A stretch of DNA of 64,000 bases, taken from positions 3,951,501 through 4,015,500 of the forward strand of contig OX352322.1 in the NCBI GenBank assembly GCA_947090765.1, read 5' to 3'. The notes under the pieces are model-generated. The model saw nothing but the letters and a program-made list of their open reading frames with translations. It made no database searches and was not told the origin of the DNA. How positions within the stretch are numbered: position 1 is the first letter of the stretch; each line of letters starts with the position of its first letter. This DNA is from Pseudomonas sp. MM223 (GTDB taxonomy: Bacteria; Pseudomonadota; Gammaproteobacteria; Pseudomonadales; Pseudomonadaceae). A program made the translations under genes and the position numbers. Positions 45,463 through 55,777 of this stretch are shown piece after piece.

Positions 45463-46800
45463 ATGAGTTCACGCAACCCCGTTCTCTGGCCTGAGGGCCT
45501 GTATGTAAAGCCACAGCATTTCCAGCAGGCGGCCAGGGCCAGCGAAGCCGCCCTGCACCAGCGTCTTGCCAGCCTCAATGCAGCCTTTTACGGCTTCAGC
45601 GAGCTGCAACTGAACGACGAGTACCTGAGCCTGGGCAAGATCGCCATCACCCGGGCGCGGGGCATCATGCCGGACGGCACGGCGTTCGACATTCCTGCCG
45701 ACCTGCCGCCACCGCCACCGTTGGAAATCGACGACGACCCGAGCAAAGAAAGCGAAGTGTATCTGTGCCTGCCGCTGCGCACCGATGGCGGTCGCGAAGT
45801 AAGCTGGCCCGACAATGCCGCCAACTTCCGCTACACCGCCCAGGCACAGGAGATCAAGGACACCCATTCTGCTGACGGTGACCTGACCCAGGTGGACCTT
45901 GCCGTGCCCAACCTGCAGCTCAAACGCAGGACCGAAGACAGCAACGCTTTCACCCGCCTGGCGTTGGCACGCATCCTGGAAAGGCGCCCTGACGGCGGCC
46001 TGCAACTGGACGAAGGGTTCTACCCAACCAGCATTTCGGTACGGGCAGTGCCGGCACTCCAACGGTTCCTGGACGAAATCACCCACTCCCTGCGCGAACG
46101 GGCTCGAGGCCTTGCCACGCGCATCGGTGCCTCGGGCCAGTCCGGTATCGCCGACATTCGCGACTTCAACCTGCTGCAGGCCATGAACCGTTGGTGGCCG
46201 TGCTTTCAACACCTGGCCCGGCAAGCGCAAACGCACCCGGAGCAGCTGTACCTGTGCATGAGCCAGGCCTGTGGCGAATTTGTCACTTTCACTGACGAAA
46301 GCAGGCTGCCGCAAGAGTACCCCGCGTATCACCACGCTGCGCTGCACACCTCCTTCAAGCCACTCGAAGACACCTTGCGCCGCTCCCTGGGCACCATCTT
46401 GCGGCCGCGCGCCGTTTCGCTGCCACTGCACAGCGATAAATTCGGCGTGATGACAACCACGCTGGAAGACCGCCGGCTGATCGACGAAGCCGACTTCATT
46501 CTCGCCGTGCGCGCCGACCTGCCACCGGCGGCGCTGCGCCAGATGTTCATCCAGAAAGCCAAGATCACCTCGCTGGAGTCACTAAGCGACCTGGTGCCAC
46601 TGCAACTGCCGGGCATCCCCTTGTTGTCATTGCCGGTGGCGCCCCGCGACCTGCCCTTCCATTCAGGCTACAGCTACTTCGAGCTGGACCGGCGCGACCC
46701 AGCCTGGGCGTGCATGGCCAAGGCAAATGGCTTCGGTATTCACATTGCCGGGGACTTCCCTGGGCTTGCACTGCAGTTCTGGGCGATCAGGAGTGAATAA
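45463..46800 (+). CDS. tssK: T6SS baseplate-membrane connector TssK
   Basis: 445 residues. It opens with the TssK signature PVLWPEGLYVKPQHFQQ and contains the LARILERRPDGGLQLDEGF and FPGLALQFWAI blocks. Trimers link the TssF/G wedge to the TssL/M membrane complex. GGAG stands before the ATG; tssL begins 2 bp after the stop. A 55-bp spacer separates it from tssJ. Confidence 0.95.
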   Translation: MSSRNPVLWPEGLYVKPQHFQQAARASEAALHQRLASLNAAFYGFSELQLNDEYLSLGKIAITRARGIMPDGTAFDIPADLPPPPPLEIDDDPSKESEVYLCLPLRTDGGREVSWPDNAANFRYTAQAQEIKDTHSADGDLTQVDLAVPNLQLKRRTEDSNAFTRLALARILERRPDGGLQLDEGFYPTSISVRAVPALQRFLDEITHSLRERARGLATRIGASGQSGIADIRDFNLLQAMNRWWPCFQHLARQAQTHPEQLYLCMSQACGEFVTFTDESRLPQEYPAYHHAALHTSFKPLEDTLRRSLGTILRPRAVSLPLHSDKFGVMTTTLEDRRLIDEADFILAVRADLPPAALRQMFIQKAKITSLESLSDLVPLQLPGIPLLSLPVAPRDLPFHSGYSYFELDRRDPAWACMAKANGFGIHIAGDFPGLALQFWAIRSE

Positions 46801-46802
46801 GA

Positions 46803-47678
46803 ATGGCAAACGATGACGTTAAAGGTGAAGACATCAAAGAGCCTCTGGTGGCCTCGATTCAACGTGCCAATGAAAAGAACAAACGTGCACAAGATGCGCC
46901 TGAAAAGACAGCGCTCCGCGATGAGGAAGCGGAAACCAAAGAAGGGCAAACCGAAGTCGAAGGCTATGTAGCGGACCCGCAATTTCAGCTGCGCGGCGGT
47001 TTCGCCAACCAGATGCTGGATGCCGCATCACCGCTGTTTGGCCTGGTTATCCGCCTGCGTACGCTGGACGAGTTGCCGAATATCAAGGACGTGCACCAGC
47101 AAGTGCGCACCCAGATCGACAACATACAGGAAGAAATGCGCCAGCACGGCTACGAACCCGCTCAGCTGCTGGCCTATTCCTACGGCTTGTGCCTGTTCAT
47201 TGACGAGGCCGTCATGGAACGGCCCTGGGGCAAAAGCAGTTGCTGGAGTCAGGAACCCTTGCTGAGCATCTTCCACGAAGAAACCTGGGGTGGGGAAAAG
47301 ATCTTTACCGTGATTACGCGCCTGATGCAGGAGCCCAAACGCTATCAGGACGTGCTGGAGTTCATGTACTTCGCGCTTTGCCTTGGGCTCAGGGGCAAGT
47401 ACGCGCTCGCGCCGAAAGGTGAAGAAACCGTCATTGCACTGATTCACCAACTGCACGGGATCATCCGCGAACTTCGCGGCCCCACGCCAGAAGAAGTCTG
47501 CGACCCCTACACCAACGTAGCCCCGCGCAATTTCCGCATGAGCCGGCAATGGCCCTGGTGGAGCCCGTTGGTGATTTCCGTCATTGCCATGGCAGTGGCC
47601 TACGGCATCTACAGCTACCGCCTGCACCTGATTACAACCGAGGTAATGGAGTCGCTCAACGGCATCTTGCAGCAATAG
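46803..47678 (+). CDS. tssL: T6SS membrane-complex protein TssL (DotU/VasF)
   Basis: 291 residues. A highly charged N-terminus (about 1-55) precedes the cytoplasmic DotU domain with the YGLCLFIDEAVMERPWG segment and WSQEPLLSIFHEETWGGEKIF. A single C-terminal membrane helix (about 252-272) ends in a short periplasmic tail without a peptidoglycan-binding domain. It binds TssM and TssK. It is the last structural gene before hcp; a hairpin-rich 132-bp spacer follows. Confidence 0.94.
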   Translation: MANDDVKGEDIKEPLVASIQRANEKNKRAQDAPEKTALRDEEAETKEGQTEVEGYVADPQFQLRGGFANQMLDAASPLFGLVIRLRTLDELPNIKDVHQQVRTQIDNIQEEMRQHGYEPAQLLAYSYGLCLFIDEAVMERPWGKSSCWSQEPLLSIFHEETWGGEKIFTVITRLMQEPKRYQDVLEFMYFALCLGLRGKYALAPKGEETVIALIHQLHGIIRELRGPTPEEVCDPYTNVAPRNFRMSRQWPWWSPLVISVIAMAVAYGIYSYRLHLITTEVMESLNGILQQ

Positions 47679-47716
47679 CCGGGTGCCATCTGCACAAATC
47701 GAATTCAACGAATTAG

Positions 47717-47785
47717 CAAGGCATCTGCCTTGTTGACAAGCCCATCGTTTCCGATGGCCACGCCACCTGTGGTGTGCGTGTCAAT
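47717..47785 (+). promoter_or_regulatory. Three consecutive small hairpins in the hcp leader
   Basis: CAAGGC-ATCT-GCCTTG (47717-47732), CCATCG-TTTC-CGATGG (about 47741-47756) and CACC-TGT-GGTG (about 47764-47774) lie in a row between tssL and hcp. A TTGACA sits between the first two but has no matching -10. Two GGA triplets (ATGGACG and AGGAG) surround the hcp ribosome-binding site, the kind of context bound by RsmA-type proteins. Role inferred: processing, stability or translational control of hcp mRNA. Confidence 0.4.
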
Positions 47786-47810
47786 CCACATGGACGCAGG
47801 AGAAACTGCC

Positions 47811-48335
47811 ATGCCAACACCCGCTTACATCGCCATCGAAGGCAAGACCCAAGGCAACATCACCAAGGGCGCCTTCACCGCTGACTCTGTCGGCAACATT
47901 TTCGTAGAAGGCCATGAAGACCAGATCCTGGTGCAGGAAGTCAATCACCGCATCACCGTGCCCACAGATCCGCAGAGCGGTCAGCCGGCCGGGCAACGAG
48001 TACACGGGCCGCTGATCTTCACGTGCGCCCTGAACAAGGCGGTGCCATTGCTTTACAGCGCACTCTCCAGCGGAGAAATGCTGCCCAATGTCGAGCTCAG
48101 CTGGTATCGGACCTCGGTTGAAGGCACGCAAGAGCGATTTTTTACAACCAAGCTGATCGACGCAGTAATCATCGACATCGACCTTGAAATGCCACACGTG
48201 CAGGACAAGGACAACAGCGACTTCACTCAGTTCTTCAAAGTCTCGTTGGCCTACCGCGGCATTGAGTGGGAGCACATTACGGCAAGCACCGCAGGCGCAG
48301 ACGACTGGCGCAAGCCCAAAGAAACAGCTGTGTGA
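47811..48335 (+). CDS. hcp: T6SS tube protein Hcp
   Basis: 174 residues from ATG 47811, which has AGGAG at ideal spacing; the open frame extends to 47730 without an RBS. It opens with PAYIAIEGKTQGNITKGAF and has GHEDQILVQEVNH, HGPLIFTCALNKAVPLLYSAL and the C-terminal VSLAYRGIEWEH blocks of the Hcp1 family. Hexamers stack into the inner tube and can carry effectors. A spacer with hairpins on either side of the gene suggests separate control of its level. Confidence 0.95.
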   Translation: MPTPAYIAIEGKTQGNITKGAFTADSVGNIFVEGHEDQILVQEVNHRITVPTDPQSGQPAGQRVHGPLIFTCALNKAVPLLYSALSSGEMLPNVELSWYRTSVEGTQERFFTTKLIDAVIIDIDLEMPHVQDKDNSDFTQFFKVSLAYRGIEWEHITASTAGADDWRKPKETAV

Positions 48336-48351
48336 CCTAGGCGCGCAGAAC

Positions 48352-48371
48352 CGGGCAGGCCTGCCTGCCCG
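48352..48371 (+). terminator. Strong hairpin between hcp and vgrG (attenuator-like)
   Basis: CGGGCAGG (48352-48359) and CCTGCCCG (48364-48371) pair perfectly around CCTG, 16 bp after the hcp stop and 37 bp before vgrG. No T-run follows, so partial termination or protection of the hcp mRNA end is more likely than a full stop. Confidence 0.55.
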
Positions 48372-48408
48372 AACTTCTGATACTTCAGACGGCGGACAAG
48401 GAACACTT

Positions 48409-50577
48409 ATGCCTAGCCAATCTGATTTGCGATACAGCTTTCAGCCCCTCGTCGGCAAAGCTGAATTCGAAGTGGTTTCGTTCAAGCTCAATGAGGCGCT
48501 CAGCCAACCGTTCAAGTTGACCCTGGAGCTGATCAGTTTCGAGCACGATATCGACTTCGGCCACCTACTCGACAAACCCGTACTGTTCACCATCTGGGAC
48601 GGTGAACGCCCCGTACGCTACTTGCACGGCCTGGTTAGCAACTTCAGCCAAGGCGAGAGCGGCTTTTGCCGCACTTACTATCACGCATTGGTCGAGCCGC
48701 AACTGGCTCGCGCCAGGCTGCGCTCAAACTGGCGCATCTTTCAGCACAAGACCGCGCCGCAAATCCTCGAACTGATGCTAAAGCGACAAGGTATCACCCA
48801 GTATCAATTCGGCACTGGCTTCAATTATCACGCGCGAGAGTTCTGCGTCCAGGCCGGCGAAACCGATCTCGACTTTTTTGCGCGCATCGCCGCTGAAGAA
48901 GGTTTGGTCTATCGGTTCGAGCACTCTGAAAAGTATCACAAGCTGATCATCACCGACCGGCTGCTGTCATTGGGGCACATTGAGTGCGACGCGACAAAAG
49001 CAAAGGACGTCGATGAAGGATTTGTTGAAGGCGATCACGCGATCAAACCCTACACAGTGCTGTACCACCCCAACAGCGGGGGCGACCAGCCCCAACCCTG
49101 CCTACGACGCTTGCGCTACAGCGAACAGGTGCGTACTGCACGGCAGGTTCAACGCGACTACACCTTCACCCACCCGGCCTATCGCCAAGAGCACAGGGCC
49201 TCGGGCCCCTACCTGCAGCACCAGTCCACGGACTATGAGTGCTTCGACTACCCCGGGCGCTACAAACGCGATGCCGTTGGCAAGCCATTCACCGAAAACC
49301 GCATCACAGCCCTGCGCCACGACGTGCGCATTGCCGAGGTGCATGGCGACGAGATACGCCTGCAACCGGGCCTGAGCTTCACTCTGACCGGCCACCCGCG
49401 CGAAGACCTGAATGTGCATTGGCGGGTAAGCGCGGTCACCCACGAAGGCAGCCAGTTCACCAGCTTGCAGGAGGAAGCTGCCGGGGCCGACCAGAGCACA
49501 CGTTACGAACAAAAGGCGGTACTGGTTCCAGGCAGAACCGAGTGGCGCCCCGCCCCGTTGCCTAAACCAAGCGTTGACGGCCCGCACATGGCCACTGTGG
49601 TCGGGCCGCCCGGTGAAGAGATCTACTGCGATGAATGGGGCCGGGTGAAGGTCAGCTTCCCCTGGGACCGCGAAAGCCAGGACAACGAGTTCAGTTCCTG
49701 CTGGGTACGAGTGTCCCAAGGTTGGGCTGGCGGCAGCTGGGGCTCCATGGCCATCCCACGTATCGGCCAGGACGTGATCATCCACTACGTCAACGGCGAC
49801 CCCGATCAGCCGATGATTACCGGGCGTACTTACTGCGGTAACCAGTTGCCGCCGTATGACTTGCCCGCCCACAAGACCCGCATGACCATCAAGAGCCAGA
49901 CCCACAAGGGTGATGGCTTCAATGAACTGCGCTTTGAGGACGAGCTGGGCCAGGAGGAAGTGTTCATTCATGCCCAGAGGGACCAGAACAATGTGGTCAG
50001 GCACGATGAGACTACGCAGGTCGGCAATGACCGCAAAGAACAGGTCAATAACGACGAATCAATCCTGATTGGCCACGACCGTAATGAAACTGTTGGCAAT
50101 GATGAGCGCGTCACCATTGGGCATGACGCCGCACTCGACGTTGGTCGAAACCACACAATCAAGATCGCCAAGGACCGTATTGAAACCATCGGCAATCACC
50201 GCCACGACCAGATCACAGCCAATCACCACATCCGCATTGGCGGCAACCTCGAACAACAGGTCGAAGGGCATGACGAGCTTGAAGCCCGAGTCCACATCCG
50301 CAGACATACTCGCCGTTATGAGCTTAGAGCCTCGGAAGCAGTAGTCATCCAAGGCCCTGGGGGCTCCATTCGAATCGATGAAACGGGCATTACCCTGGAC
50401 AGCCCGACGATTCGCATCACCGGCCAGATGCTCAAATCGGCAGATGGGGCAAACAACCTCTTTTCCATCAGCGGCACACCAGTCAATGGCAACCCACTGG
50501 ATCGTCAGTGCGGACGCCGCCCCGATGGCACCTGCCCCCTGACCGATTGCCGATGCATTAGAGGGCCAGGCCAATGA
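48409..50577 (+). CDS. vgrG: T6SS spike protein VgrG (TssI)
   Basis: 722 residues from ATG 48409 (GGACAAGGA upstream); the longer frame from 48184 runs inside hcp. The N-terminal gp27-like part is followed by the gp5/OB-fold segment ([52 protein letters not shown]). After that come the beta-helix repeats of the needle ([24 protein letters not shown] and similar, about residues 530-640). The extreme C-terminus is unusual: about 45 residues past the needle with four cysteines arranged C-x7-C-x4-C-x-C. It is coupled to the DUF4123 gene by ATGA, marking the effector module it delivers. Confidence 0.95.
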   Translation: MPSQSDLRYSFQPLVGKAEFEVVSFKLNEALSQPFKLTLELISFEHDIDFGHLLDKPVLFTIWDGERPVRYLHGLVSNFSQGESGFCRTYYHALVEPQLARARLRSNWRIFQHKTAPQILELMLKRQGITQYQFGTGFNYHAREFCVQAGETDLDFFARIAAEEGLVYRFEHSEKYHKLIITDRLLSLGHIECDATKAKDVDEGFVEGDHAIKPYTVLYHPNSGGDQPQPCLRRLRYSEQVRTARQVQRDYTFTHPAYRQEHRASGPYLQHQSTDYECFDYPGRYKRDAVGKPFTENRITALRHDVRIAEVHGDEIRLQPGLSFTLTGHPREDLNVHWRVSAVTHEGSQFTSLQEEAAGADQSTRYEQKAVLVPGRTEWRPAPLPKPSVDGPHMATVVGPPGEEIYCDEWGRVKVSFPWDRESQDNEFSSCWVRVSQGWAGGSWGSMAIPRIGQDVIIHYVNGDPDQPMITGRTYCGNQLPPYDLPAHKTRMTIKSQTHKGDGFNELRFEDELGQEEVFIHAQRDQNNVVRHDETTQVGNDRKEQVNNDESILIGHDRNETVGNDERVTIGHDAALDVGRNHTIKIAKDRIETIGNHRHDQITANHHIRIGGNLEQQVEGHDELEARVHIRRHTRRYELRASEAVVIQGPGGSIRIDETGITLDSPTIRITGQMLKSADGANNLFSISGTPVNGNPLDRQCGRRPDGTCPLTDCRCIRGPGQ

Positions 50578-51497
50578 ACACGGCGTTCTCAAATACTCCG
50601 CCAAACGAGCATTTCACAAAGAATGCGCGGTTCATCTTGCTCTTGACCAGCACAGTCGAGTACTGGGCCTACCGACCAATACCCCAAGAGGGCGAACTGG
50701 TCCCGGCCTATGCCCCTTCGGTACTCGACCTCATCCATGCAGTCAGCCGTAATACCCAGCACGCATGGCTGTGGAGGCGCAGCGCTTTCGATGACCGTCA
50801 CGACTTTGGGCCATTGCTGGTAGACGTGTCAGAAGCCCCCGAATTGCTTGCCCATGCAATATCGACCTGGATGCCCTTTGGCGGTGCCATCGCACTGGAC
50901 ACCGCGTTTGGCCTTACCCAGTTGGCAGACCATTTCACCAGCCTTGTGCAGATCGCGCTTCCGGATCAGGGGCTGGCCACCTTCCAGTTCAAACCGGACC
51001 ACCTTGCGGCCTGGCTGCATGCACTGGATGACGACCATCGAGCTACGTGGCTTGGGCCTGTGACGTCGCTGGCCTGGCGAGTCAACTGGGGGCCGGCTTA
51101 CGAGTGGAAAACGCTCGAGCGCAGCCCGACCAATGCCCGCTCTTATCTGGAACCTGCTTTACCCCTTCGCCAGCTTGAACTTGAGCGGCTGCAAGCAGGC
51201 ATGCACGAACACTTCGTGCTCACGTTGGCACACGAAGTGTCAGCACTGCCACAACATGCCACCCAAACGTTGACCGACATCCGGCAATGGATCGAACGCC
51301 TGCTGCCGCAACTGAAACCCCTCAACTTTCGCGATGAAGAAGTCGCTGGGCAATTCATCAAGCTGATTGCCAGGCACATGTGGCTCATGGCCGATGATCA
51401 GGCCGGGAGGATCTACACCAACCTCGAGGAGTCCCCCCAAGGCCGCCTCCGCGAACTGCGCGCACTGACCGAAAGCAAGGAGCCCACCTATGAATGA
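50574..51497 (+). CDS. DUF4123 effector-loading adaptor (Tap/TEC)
   Basis: 307 residues, no signal peptide. The DUF4123 region (about 20-160) shows the pattern [15 protein letters not shown] ([13 protein letters not shown]) and [11 protein letters not shown]. Members are chaperones that load a cognate effector onto VgrG. It lies between vgrG and the large effector, overlapping the latter by 8 bp, which points to that effector as its client. Confidence 0.85.
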   Translation: MNTAFSNTPPNEHFTKNARFILLLTSTVEYWAYRPIPQEGELVPAYAPSVLDLIHAVSRNTQHAWLWRRSAFDDRHDFGPLLVDVSEAPELLAHAISTWMPFGGAIALDTAFGLTQLADHFTSLVQIALPDQGLATFQFKPDHLAAWLHALDDDHRATWLGPVTSLAWRVNWGPAYEWKTLERSPTNARSYLEPALPLRQLELERLQAGMHEHFVLTLAHEVSALPQHATQTLTDIRQWIERLLPQLKPLNFRDEEVAGQFIKLIARHMWLMADDQAGRIYTNLEESPQGRLRELRALTESKEPTYE

Positions 51498-54480
51498 CGC
51501 CAGTGTCAGCAGCGCCACATCCGGTCCTGCGTGTAGCGCACGCATCCCCATCCTGCCAGTGCGCTATGCCATCGTGCCACGCACCGGTGACACGCCCGTC
51601 TGCCGCTATGCCGATGCCGGTTTCAACCTGGAACAAGGCTTCGCCCCGCTGCAACACTCTGCCTACACCCTGCGCGCGTTGCGCCCGGGTTATGTCTACG
51701 TGTTCATGAAAGGCCCGATGGGCGAAAAGCTGGTCATTCATGAGTACGTTGGCGCGGGCCTGTACAAGGAACTGCGTTACAAAGGGCTGGAGAATTACCA
51801 CCTGCGCGAGCGCTACCTCACCAGCCGGGCCATGGGCTGGGTGTGGGCCGATACCTGCCCCGATACCGCCAAGGAAGTGTGGATCGGCTACAGCCCGCAC
51901 CTGTGGACCAACGCCGTGACCGCCCGCATCACCGGCTCGTCAGCCCTGCGCAAACGGCACATGCGCCAGCTGGACATGGCCGAACTGATCGCCGGCAACC
52001 AGGCGCCGTCCACCCAGCCCCATGTGTTGCCGGTCAGTGCCCTGCAAACCTGGGTCGAAGACTTCAAGCCAACCGAACGGCGCATGCCGCTGACCTGGAG
52101 CAGCGACCCGGTCACCGAGACCTTGCCTATCGGCAACCTCGTCGCCGTGGCGCGTCACTACCCCTGGACCCAGCCGAAAGTGCCGGTGGTAGTCGCACTT
52201 GCCGACGCCGAAGGCATGGCCCTGGACCTGAGCCTGTCGGCCTCGGCCTACCAGCATCAAATGCGCGACCTGATGCCCGCCGAGCAACTGGCACACACAA
52301 AACCCGCGCAACCTCCCGAGCAGGAACGCGTGCCCGCGTGCTACCGCCTGGATGCCGAGCAACTGAGCGTGCAAAGCCGCGATTTCCACCATCGCAACCT
52401 GGTGGGCATGCTGCTGAACAAGACGCTGGAAAGCCTGTACCCGGCCGATGCACCTTCACCGGAGCTGGCCGCGTTCAGGCTTGGCACGGAGCGTCGGGGG
52501 CCGGCCCTGTCTGCGGCCGAGTCACATTTCCAGGCCCTCACCCATAAAGATTATTCCCCCAACGGCGCGCGCCTGGCCAAGCGCCTCGACACTGCCAAAT
52601 ACCGGCGCTTCCTCACCGAACGCGATGAACTGGAACGGCGTATTGCAGCCCTGCGCAACCTGGCCTTGCAAGCCAGCAACGATCATGACGCCTGGCTGGC
52701 CACTGCCGAATCGCAACATATCGACAACCCCTACAGCCTGGCCGCCGCCCTGGCCTGTTACGACCGCGACGAACGCACCTCCGCCCGCGGTCTGGAAATC
52801 TCGCTGGCCTTGCTGATTCACCCGATGGGCCAACCGACACCCGGCACCGAAGAGCATGACCGACGCTTCAAACGCCTGGAGCAATGGTTGGACCAGCACG
52901 ACAGCCCGCTGTACACAGCCTTGGCGCCGTTCAACCCGTTCAGGGACAAAGCGGACTCGATCGGCAGCCTGTTCGGCGCCAGCGACAACGTGATTGAAGG
53001 ATTGGTGGGTCGCTTCCCGGCCATGGCCGACATCACCGACCTCACCGCCCAGGCGGTCAATACCGTGGTGCTCAAGCGCCTGCGTGGGCAAACCCGCTGG
53101 GATGCCAGTCATGGTTTGCGTCAGCAGGTGCTGTTGGCGGCGCGTGAGGCCAATGCCGAGAAAGCGCTGGGGCTATTGGCGGCGCGGTACCGGATCACCG
53201 AGCAGGCCATCACGGAAAGTCCATTTAGCCAGGAGGTGGAGAAGTACCTGAAGAATGGCATGGCGCAGGTTGAAGAGATGAAACAACTGCGCATTTCGGG
53301 TAACCGGACGGTCTCGATCGAACTGACCACCACTGCGCGGGTGAAACCTAACTTTCTCGGGTTGCTCACCTCGGGCGGTGGTGGCGGTTTGAACGCGGGG
53401 ATGCTGTGGTTCAACATCTTATCGCTCAAGACGGCCTATAACAGCCTGCAAAAGAACGATGCACCGGAATACACCTTGGGCTTTGCTTCATCGATTTTCG
53501 GGGTGATCGGCGCGGCGGCTGCAACAATGGTCAGCGTGCGGGCAACGCAGAAGGCCGTTATGTTGAGATTGAGCTCAACGGCGCCGGGCATGGCGTTTGG
53601 CAACGGAATTATCAAGTTTCTAAGCAGTAATCTGTTCGCGCGTTTAGCAGGTTACCCAGCGATAGCATTTAGCTTGTTCTCTGACTTCGCCAAGGCGTGG
53701 CGCCAGAACGAGAATGGAAACCAAGGTGCCGCAGCATACACGCTGGTAGGTGGATTAACCATGGCACTTGGCTCCGCTGTCGTCCTCGAGGCTGGGCTTG
53801 CAGTTGCCGGCGTAACATCAGTTGTGCCGTTCGCGGGATGGGCCGCAGCTGCCCTTGTTCTGGTAGGAGTCTCCATCATTGCAGGAGGTCTCTACCTACA
53901 CGCCAAAGCACATGAGCGCCTTCACAGTCCTGTTGAGCTTTGGGCAGCACGCAGTATCTTCGGCAATCGCATTAACGATGGAGAAGCCCGCCCCGAAATA
54001 ACCTTGGACCATGTTGAAAAACTACCTGCATTCCCATCGTTGCATGCGGAGATCAAAGCTTGGCACAGTGAACATTATGGGCCAAAGCTACTATCTGCCG
54101 ACCAGGCCCTGTCACTTGGCATAACTAAAGTCGACACCCGGTGGCATAAAAACAGTCACTGGTCCCCGCCCAACTGGACAGCTATCACCCATAACGAAGT
54201 AGCCACACCTCAACCAACCGTTGAGCTCACCGTGCTGCTGCCTGGCTTTGTGCTTGGGGTAAGCGAGTGGTCAGGAAGCTTAAGCGCCCTCCGTGACGAT
54301 CAAGGAATGGACGTATTCCCAATTGCCCCGACCGGCCACATCGTAGGTGCTGGTTTGGTTCTGCATTTTGAGAACACGCTTGCCAACCAACATCATGTCT
54401 CACTGCATCTTGCCTACAGTGCCAACCAAGGGCTGGACGAAGACAATGAGATCTATTCAATTTACCGTCTTGAGCGCTGA
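51490..54480 (+). CDS. VasX-like membrane-targeting T6SS effector
   Basis: 996 residues. The N-terminal region (about 15-180; [33 protein letters not shown]) matches the VasX N-terminal/BTH_I2691-type domain. A helical middle follows. Residues about 627-803 hold a glycine-rich hinge and several long hydrophobic segments (around 660-685, 707-735 and 747-803), as in colicin-like pore formers. The last 113 residues (about 884-996, from [13 protein letters not shown]) form a distinct soluble beta-rich domain that recurs alone in the 134-residue protein at 55373. The likely action is membrane depolarisation of target cells, by analogy with VasX. Third-position GC drops over the last third, hinting at a separate origin for the toxic part. 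Confidence 0.82.
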   Translation: MNDASVSSATSGPACSARIPILPVRYAIVPRTGDTPVCRYADAGFNLEQGFAPLQHSAYTLRALRPGYVYVFMKGPMGEKLVIHEYVGAGLYKELRYKGLENYHLRERYLTSRAMGWVWADTCPDTAKEVWIGYSPHLWTNAVTARITGSSALRKRHMRQLDMAELIAGNQAPSTQPHVLPVSALQTWVEDFKPTERRMPLTWSSDPVTETLPIGNLVAVARHYPWTQPKVPVVVALADAEGMALDLSLSASAYQHQMRDLMPAEQLAHTKPAQPPEQERVPACYRLDAEQLSVQSRDFHHRNLVGMLLNKTLESLYPADAPSPELAAFRLGTERRGPALSAAESHFQALTHKDYSPNGARLAKRLDTAKYRRFLTERDELERRIAALRNLALQASNDHDAWLATAESQHIDNPYSLAAALACYDRDERTSARGLEISLALLIHPMGQPTPGTEEHDRRFKRLEQWLDQHDSPLYTALAPFNPFRDKADSIGSLFGASDNVIEGLVGRFPAMADITDLTAQAVNTVVLKRLRGQTRWDASHGLRQQVLLAAREANAEKALGLLAARYRITEQAITESPFSQEVEKYLKNGMAQVEEMKQLRISGNRTVSIELTTTARVKPNFLGLLTSGGGGGLNAGMLWFNILSLKTAYNSLQKNDAPEYTLGFASSIFGVIGAAAATMVSVRATQKAVMLRLSSTAPGMAFGNGIIKFLSSNLFARLAGYPAIAFSLFSDFAKAWRQNENGNQGAAAYTLVGGLTMALGSAVVLEAGLAVAGVTSVVPFAGWAAAALVLVGVSIIAGGLYLHAKAHERLHSPVELWAARSIFGNRINDGEARPEITLDHVEKLPAFPSLHAEIKAWHSEHYGPKLLSADQALSLGITKVDTRWHKNSHWSPPNWTAITHNEVATPQPTVELTVLLPGFVLGVSEWSGSLSALRDDQGMDVFPIAPTGHIVGAGLVLHFENTLANQHHVSLHLAYSANQGLDEDNEIYSIYRLER

Positions 54481-55376
54481 ACATGGCGATCATCTGGGTA
54501 TTCAACACAACGTCCAACTCAGGTCATAAACCAGCAATCGGCGGACAGCTATTGAGCTCATCCAAAAACACTTTATGCCTGCGAAATCCCTGGGTAACAG
54601 ACTCTGTCTTCATGGGAAAACTATATTGCGCATTGATCATCGTAATAATGCTGGGCTTCTACCCTGTACTGTTATCCGACAAGGCGTGGTCCCCATCCAC
54701 CTTAAATCCTATCTTGATTACCGGAACAGCGCTTGGGCCTTTTATTTTCCTCCCATTCCTTCTTTATCGATTGTACTTTATAAAAAGATTATCAAGCTTC
54801 TGCTTCAACCGATCAACCAGAAGGATTTACTACCAACGGTTGAGTAAAGTATTAGTTTTTGAGTGGAGCAATACCGGAGGTGGCATTTTCAAACGCACCG
54901 AATACGGCGGCTCATCCTTCAGCACCAGCTACGCCCTCGCCTTCGCCCCTCGCCGAGAAGACGGCAGTCTCCACCAAAAAGACTGCCTCTGGGTCGATAG
55001 TAACGAACCCACCGAACCCGGCGTTAAGCACGTCGCCGAAGTCTGGGAATACCTCCGCCATTTCATGGACCACGGCCCGGACAAACTCCCCCCACCCGGC
55101 GAACCCAACTGGTGGCACAAGCCACTGCACGCCATCTGCCTGACCCCGGCTGAAGCCTGGCGCCACTATGCCCCCTGGCGTACCGGCGAGCCCGGTGAAA
55201 TGCAGGGCAAGAAGAACTGGCAACTGCCGTTCTGGGCCGTACTGTTCCCCTACAACCTCACCGTCGCCATCTGCTGGTATGGCGTCTGCCGCCTGTTCAA
55301 TGTTCGCGCCGCGTCACCACCGCCTGAAGCGTTTGAGGAACGCCCGGCACATTCGAGTAAAAGGAAGCGTGCATGA
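54138..55376 (+). repeat. Copy 1 of a tandem 1.24-kb duplication
   Basis: From GGTGGCATAAAAAC within the effector C-terminal domain to the end of the first DUF6708 gene. It aligns without net gaps to 55435-56673 at a constant offset of 1297 bp. Identity is near complete in about 54850-55310 and visibly lower in about 54620-54780. Confidence 0.85.
54483..55376 (+). CDS. DUF6708 protein, candidate immunity protein 1
   Basis: 297 residues. Two N-terminal membrane helices (about 44-64 and 77-99), a cytoplasmic domain with VFEWSNTGGG-FKRTEYGGSSFSTSYALAFAPR, a conserved WWHKPLHAICLTPAEAWRHYAPWRTGEPG stretch, a third hydrophobic segment near 247-271 and a basic tail. It starts 2 bp after the effector stop. 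A membrane-embedded partner directly downstream of a pore-forming effector fits an immunity role; this is inferred from position and topology. It is nearly identical in the C-terminal half to the protein at 55780. Confidence 0.72.
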   Translation: MAIIWVFNTTSNSGHKPAIGGQLLSSSKNTLCLRNPWVTDSVFMGKLYCALIIVIMLGFYPVLLSDKAWSPSTLNPILITGTALGPFIFLPFLLYRLYFIKRLSSFCFNRSTRRIYYQRLSKVLVFEWSNTGGGIFKRTEYGGSSFSTSYALAFAPRREDGSLHQKDCLWVDSNEPTEPGVKHVAEVWEYLRHFMDHGPDKLPPPGEPNWWHKPLHAICLTPAEAWRHYAPWRTGEPGEMQGKKNWQLPFWAVLFPYNLTVAICWYGVCRLFNVRAASPPPEAFEERPAHSSKRKRA

Positions 55377-55777
55377 CTAACGCCTCCGTCAACAGCGCCA
55401 CTTCCGCCCCTGCTTGTAGCGCATGCATCCCCATCCGGTGGCATAAAAACAAGCACTGGTCCCCGCCCAACTGGACAGCTATCACCCATAACGAAGTAGC
55501 CATACCTCAAGCAACCGTTGAGTTCACCGTGCTGCTGCCTGGCTTTGTGCTTGGGGTAAGCGAGTGGTCAGGAAGCTTGAGCGCCCTCCGTGACGACCAA
55601 GGAATGGACGTTTTTCCAATCGCCCCATCCGGTCACATCGTAGGTGCTGGCTTAGTTCTGCATTTCGAGAACACGCTAACCAACCAAAATCATGTCTCAC
55701 TGCAATTAGCTTACAGCGCCAATCAAGGGCTGGACGAAGACCATGAGACCCATTCAATTTTTCGTCTGGAGCGCTGA
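55373..55777 (+). CDS. Mini-effector: VasX-like N-tip fused to C-terminal domain
   Basis: 134 residues. Residues 1-21 correspond to the first 21 of the big effector (14 identical by eye; SATS-PACSA-IPI shared). Residues 22-134 correspond to its last 113 residues, about 90% identical by eye. The intervening 860 or so residues, including all membrane segments, are absent and the fusion is in frame. The start overlaps the preceding DUF6708 stop as ATGA and the stop is 2 bp from the next DUF6708 gene. It most simply arose by duplication of the effector/immunity pair followed by an internal deletion. It may be a remnant or a retained accessory protein. Confidence 0.75.
   Translation: MTNASVNSATSAPACSACIPIRWHKNKHWSPPNWTAITHNEVAIPQATVEFTVLLPGFVLGVSEWSGSLSALRDDQGMDVFPIAPSGHIVGAGLVLHFENTLTNQNHVSLQLAYSANQGLDEDHETHSIFRLER

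Noticed and set aside
47731..47737. TTGACA before hcp as a sigma70 promoter
   Set aside because: No acceptable -10 at 15-19 bases; the stretch is instead part of two hairpins.
50000..50300. Repeated NDxR/GHD units in vgrG as a DNA repeat array
   Set aside because: These are the protein-level beta-helix repeats of the VgrG needle; the nucleotide copies are too diverged to be a CRISPR-like or satellite array.
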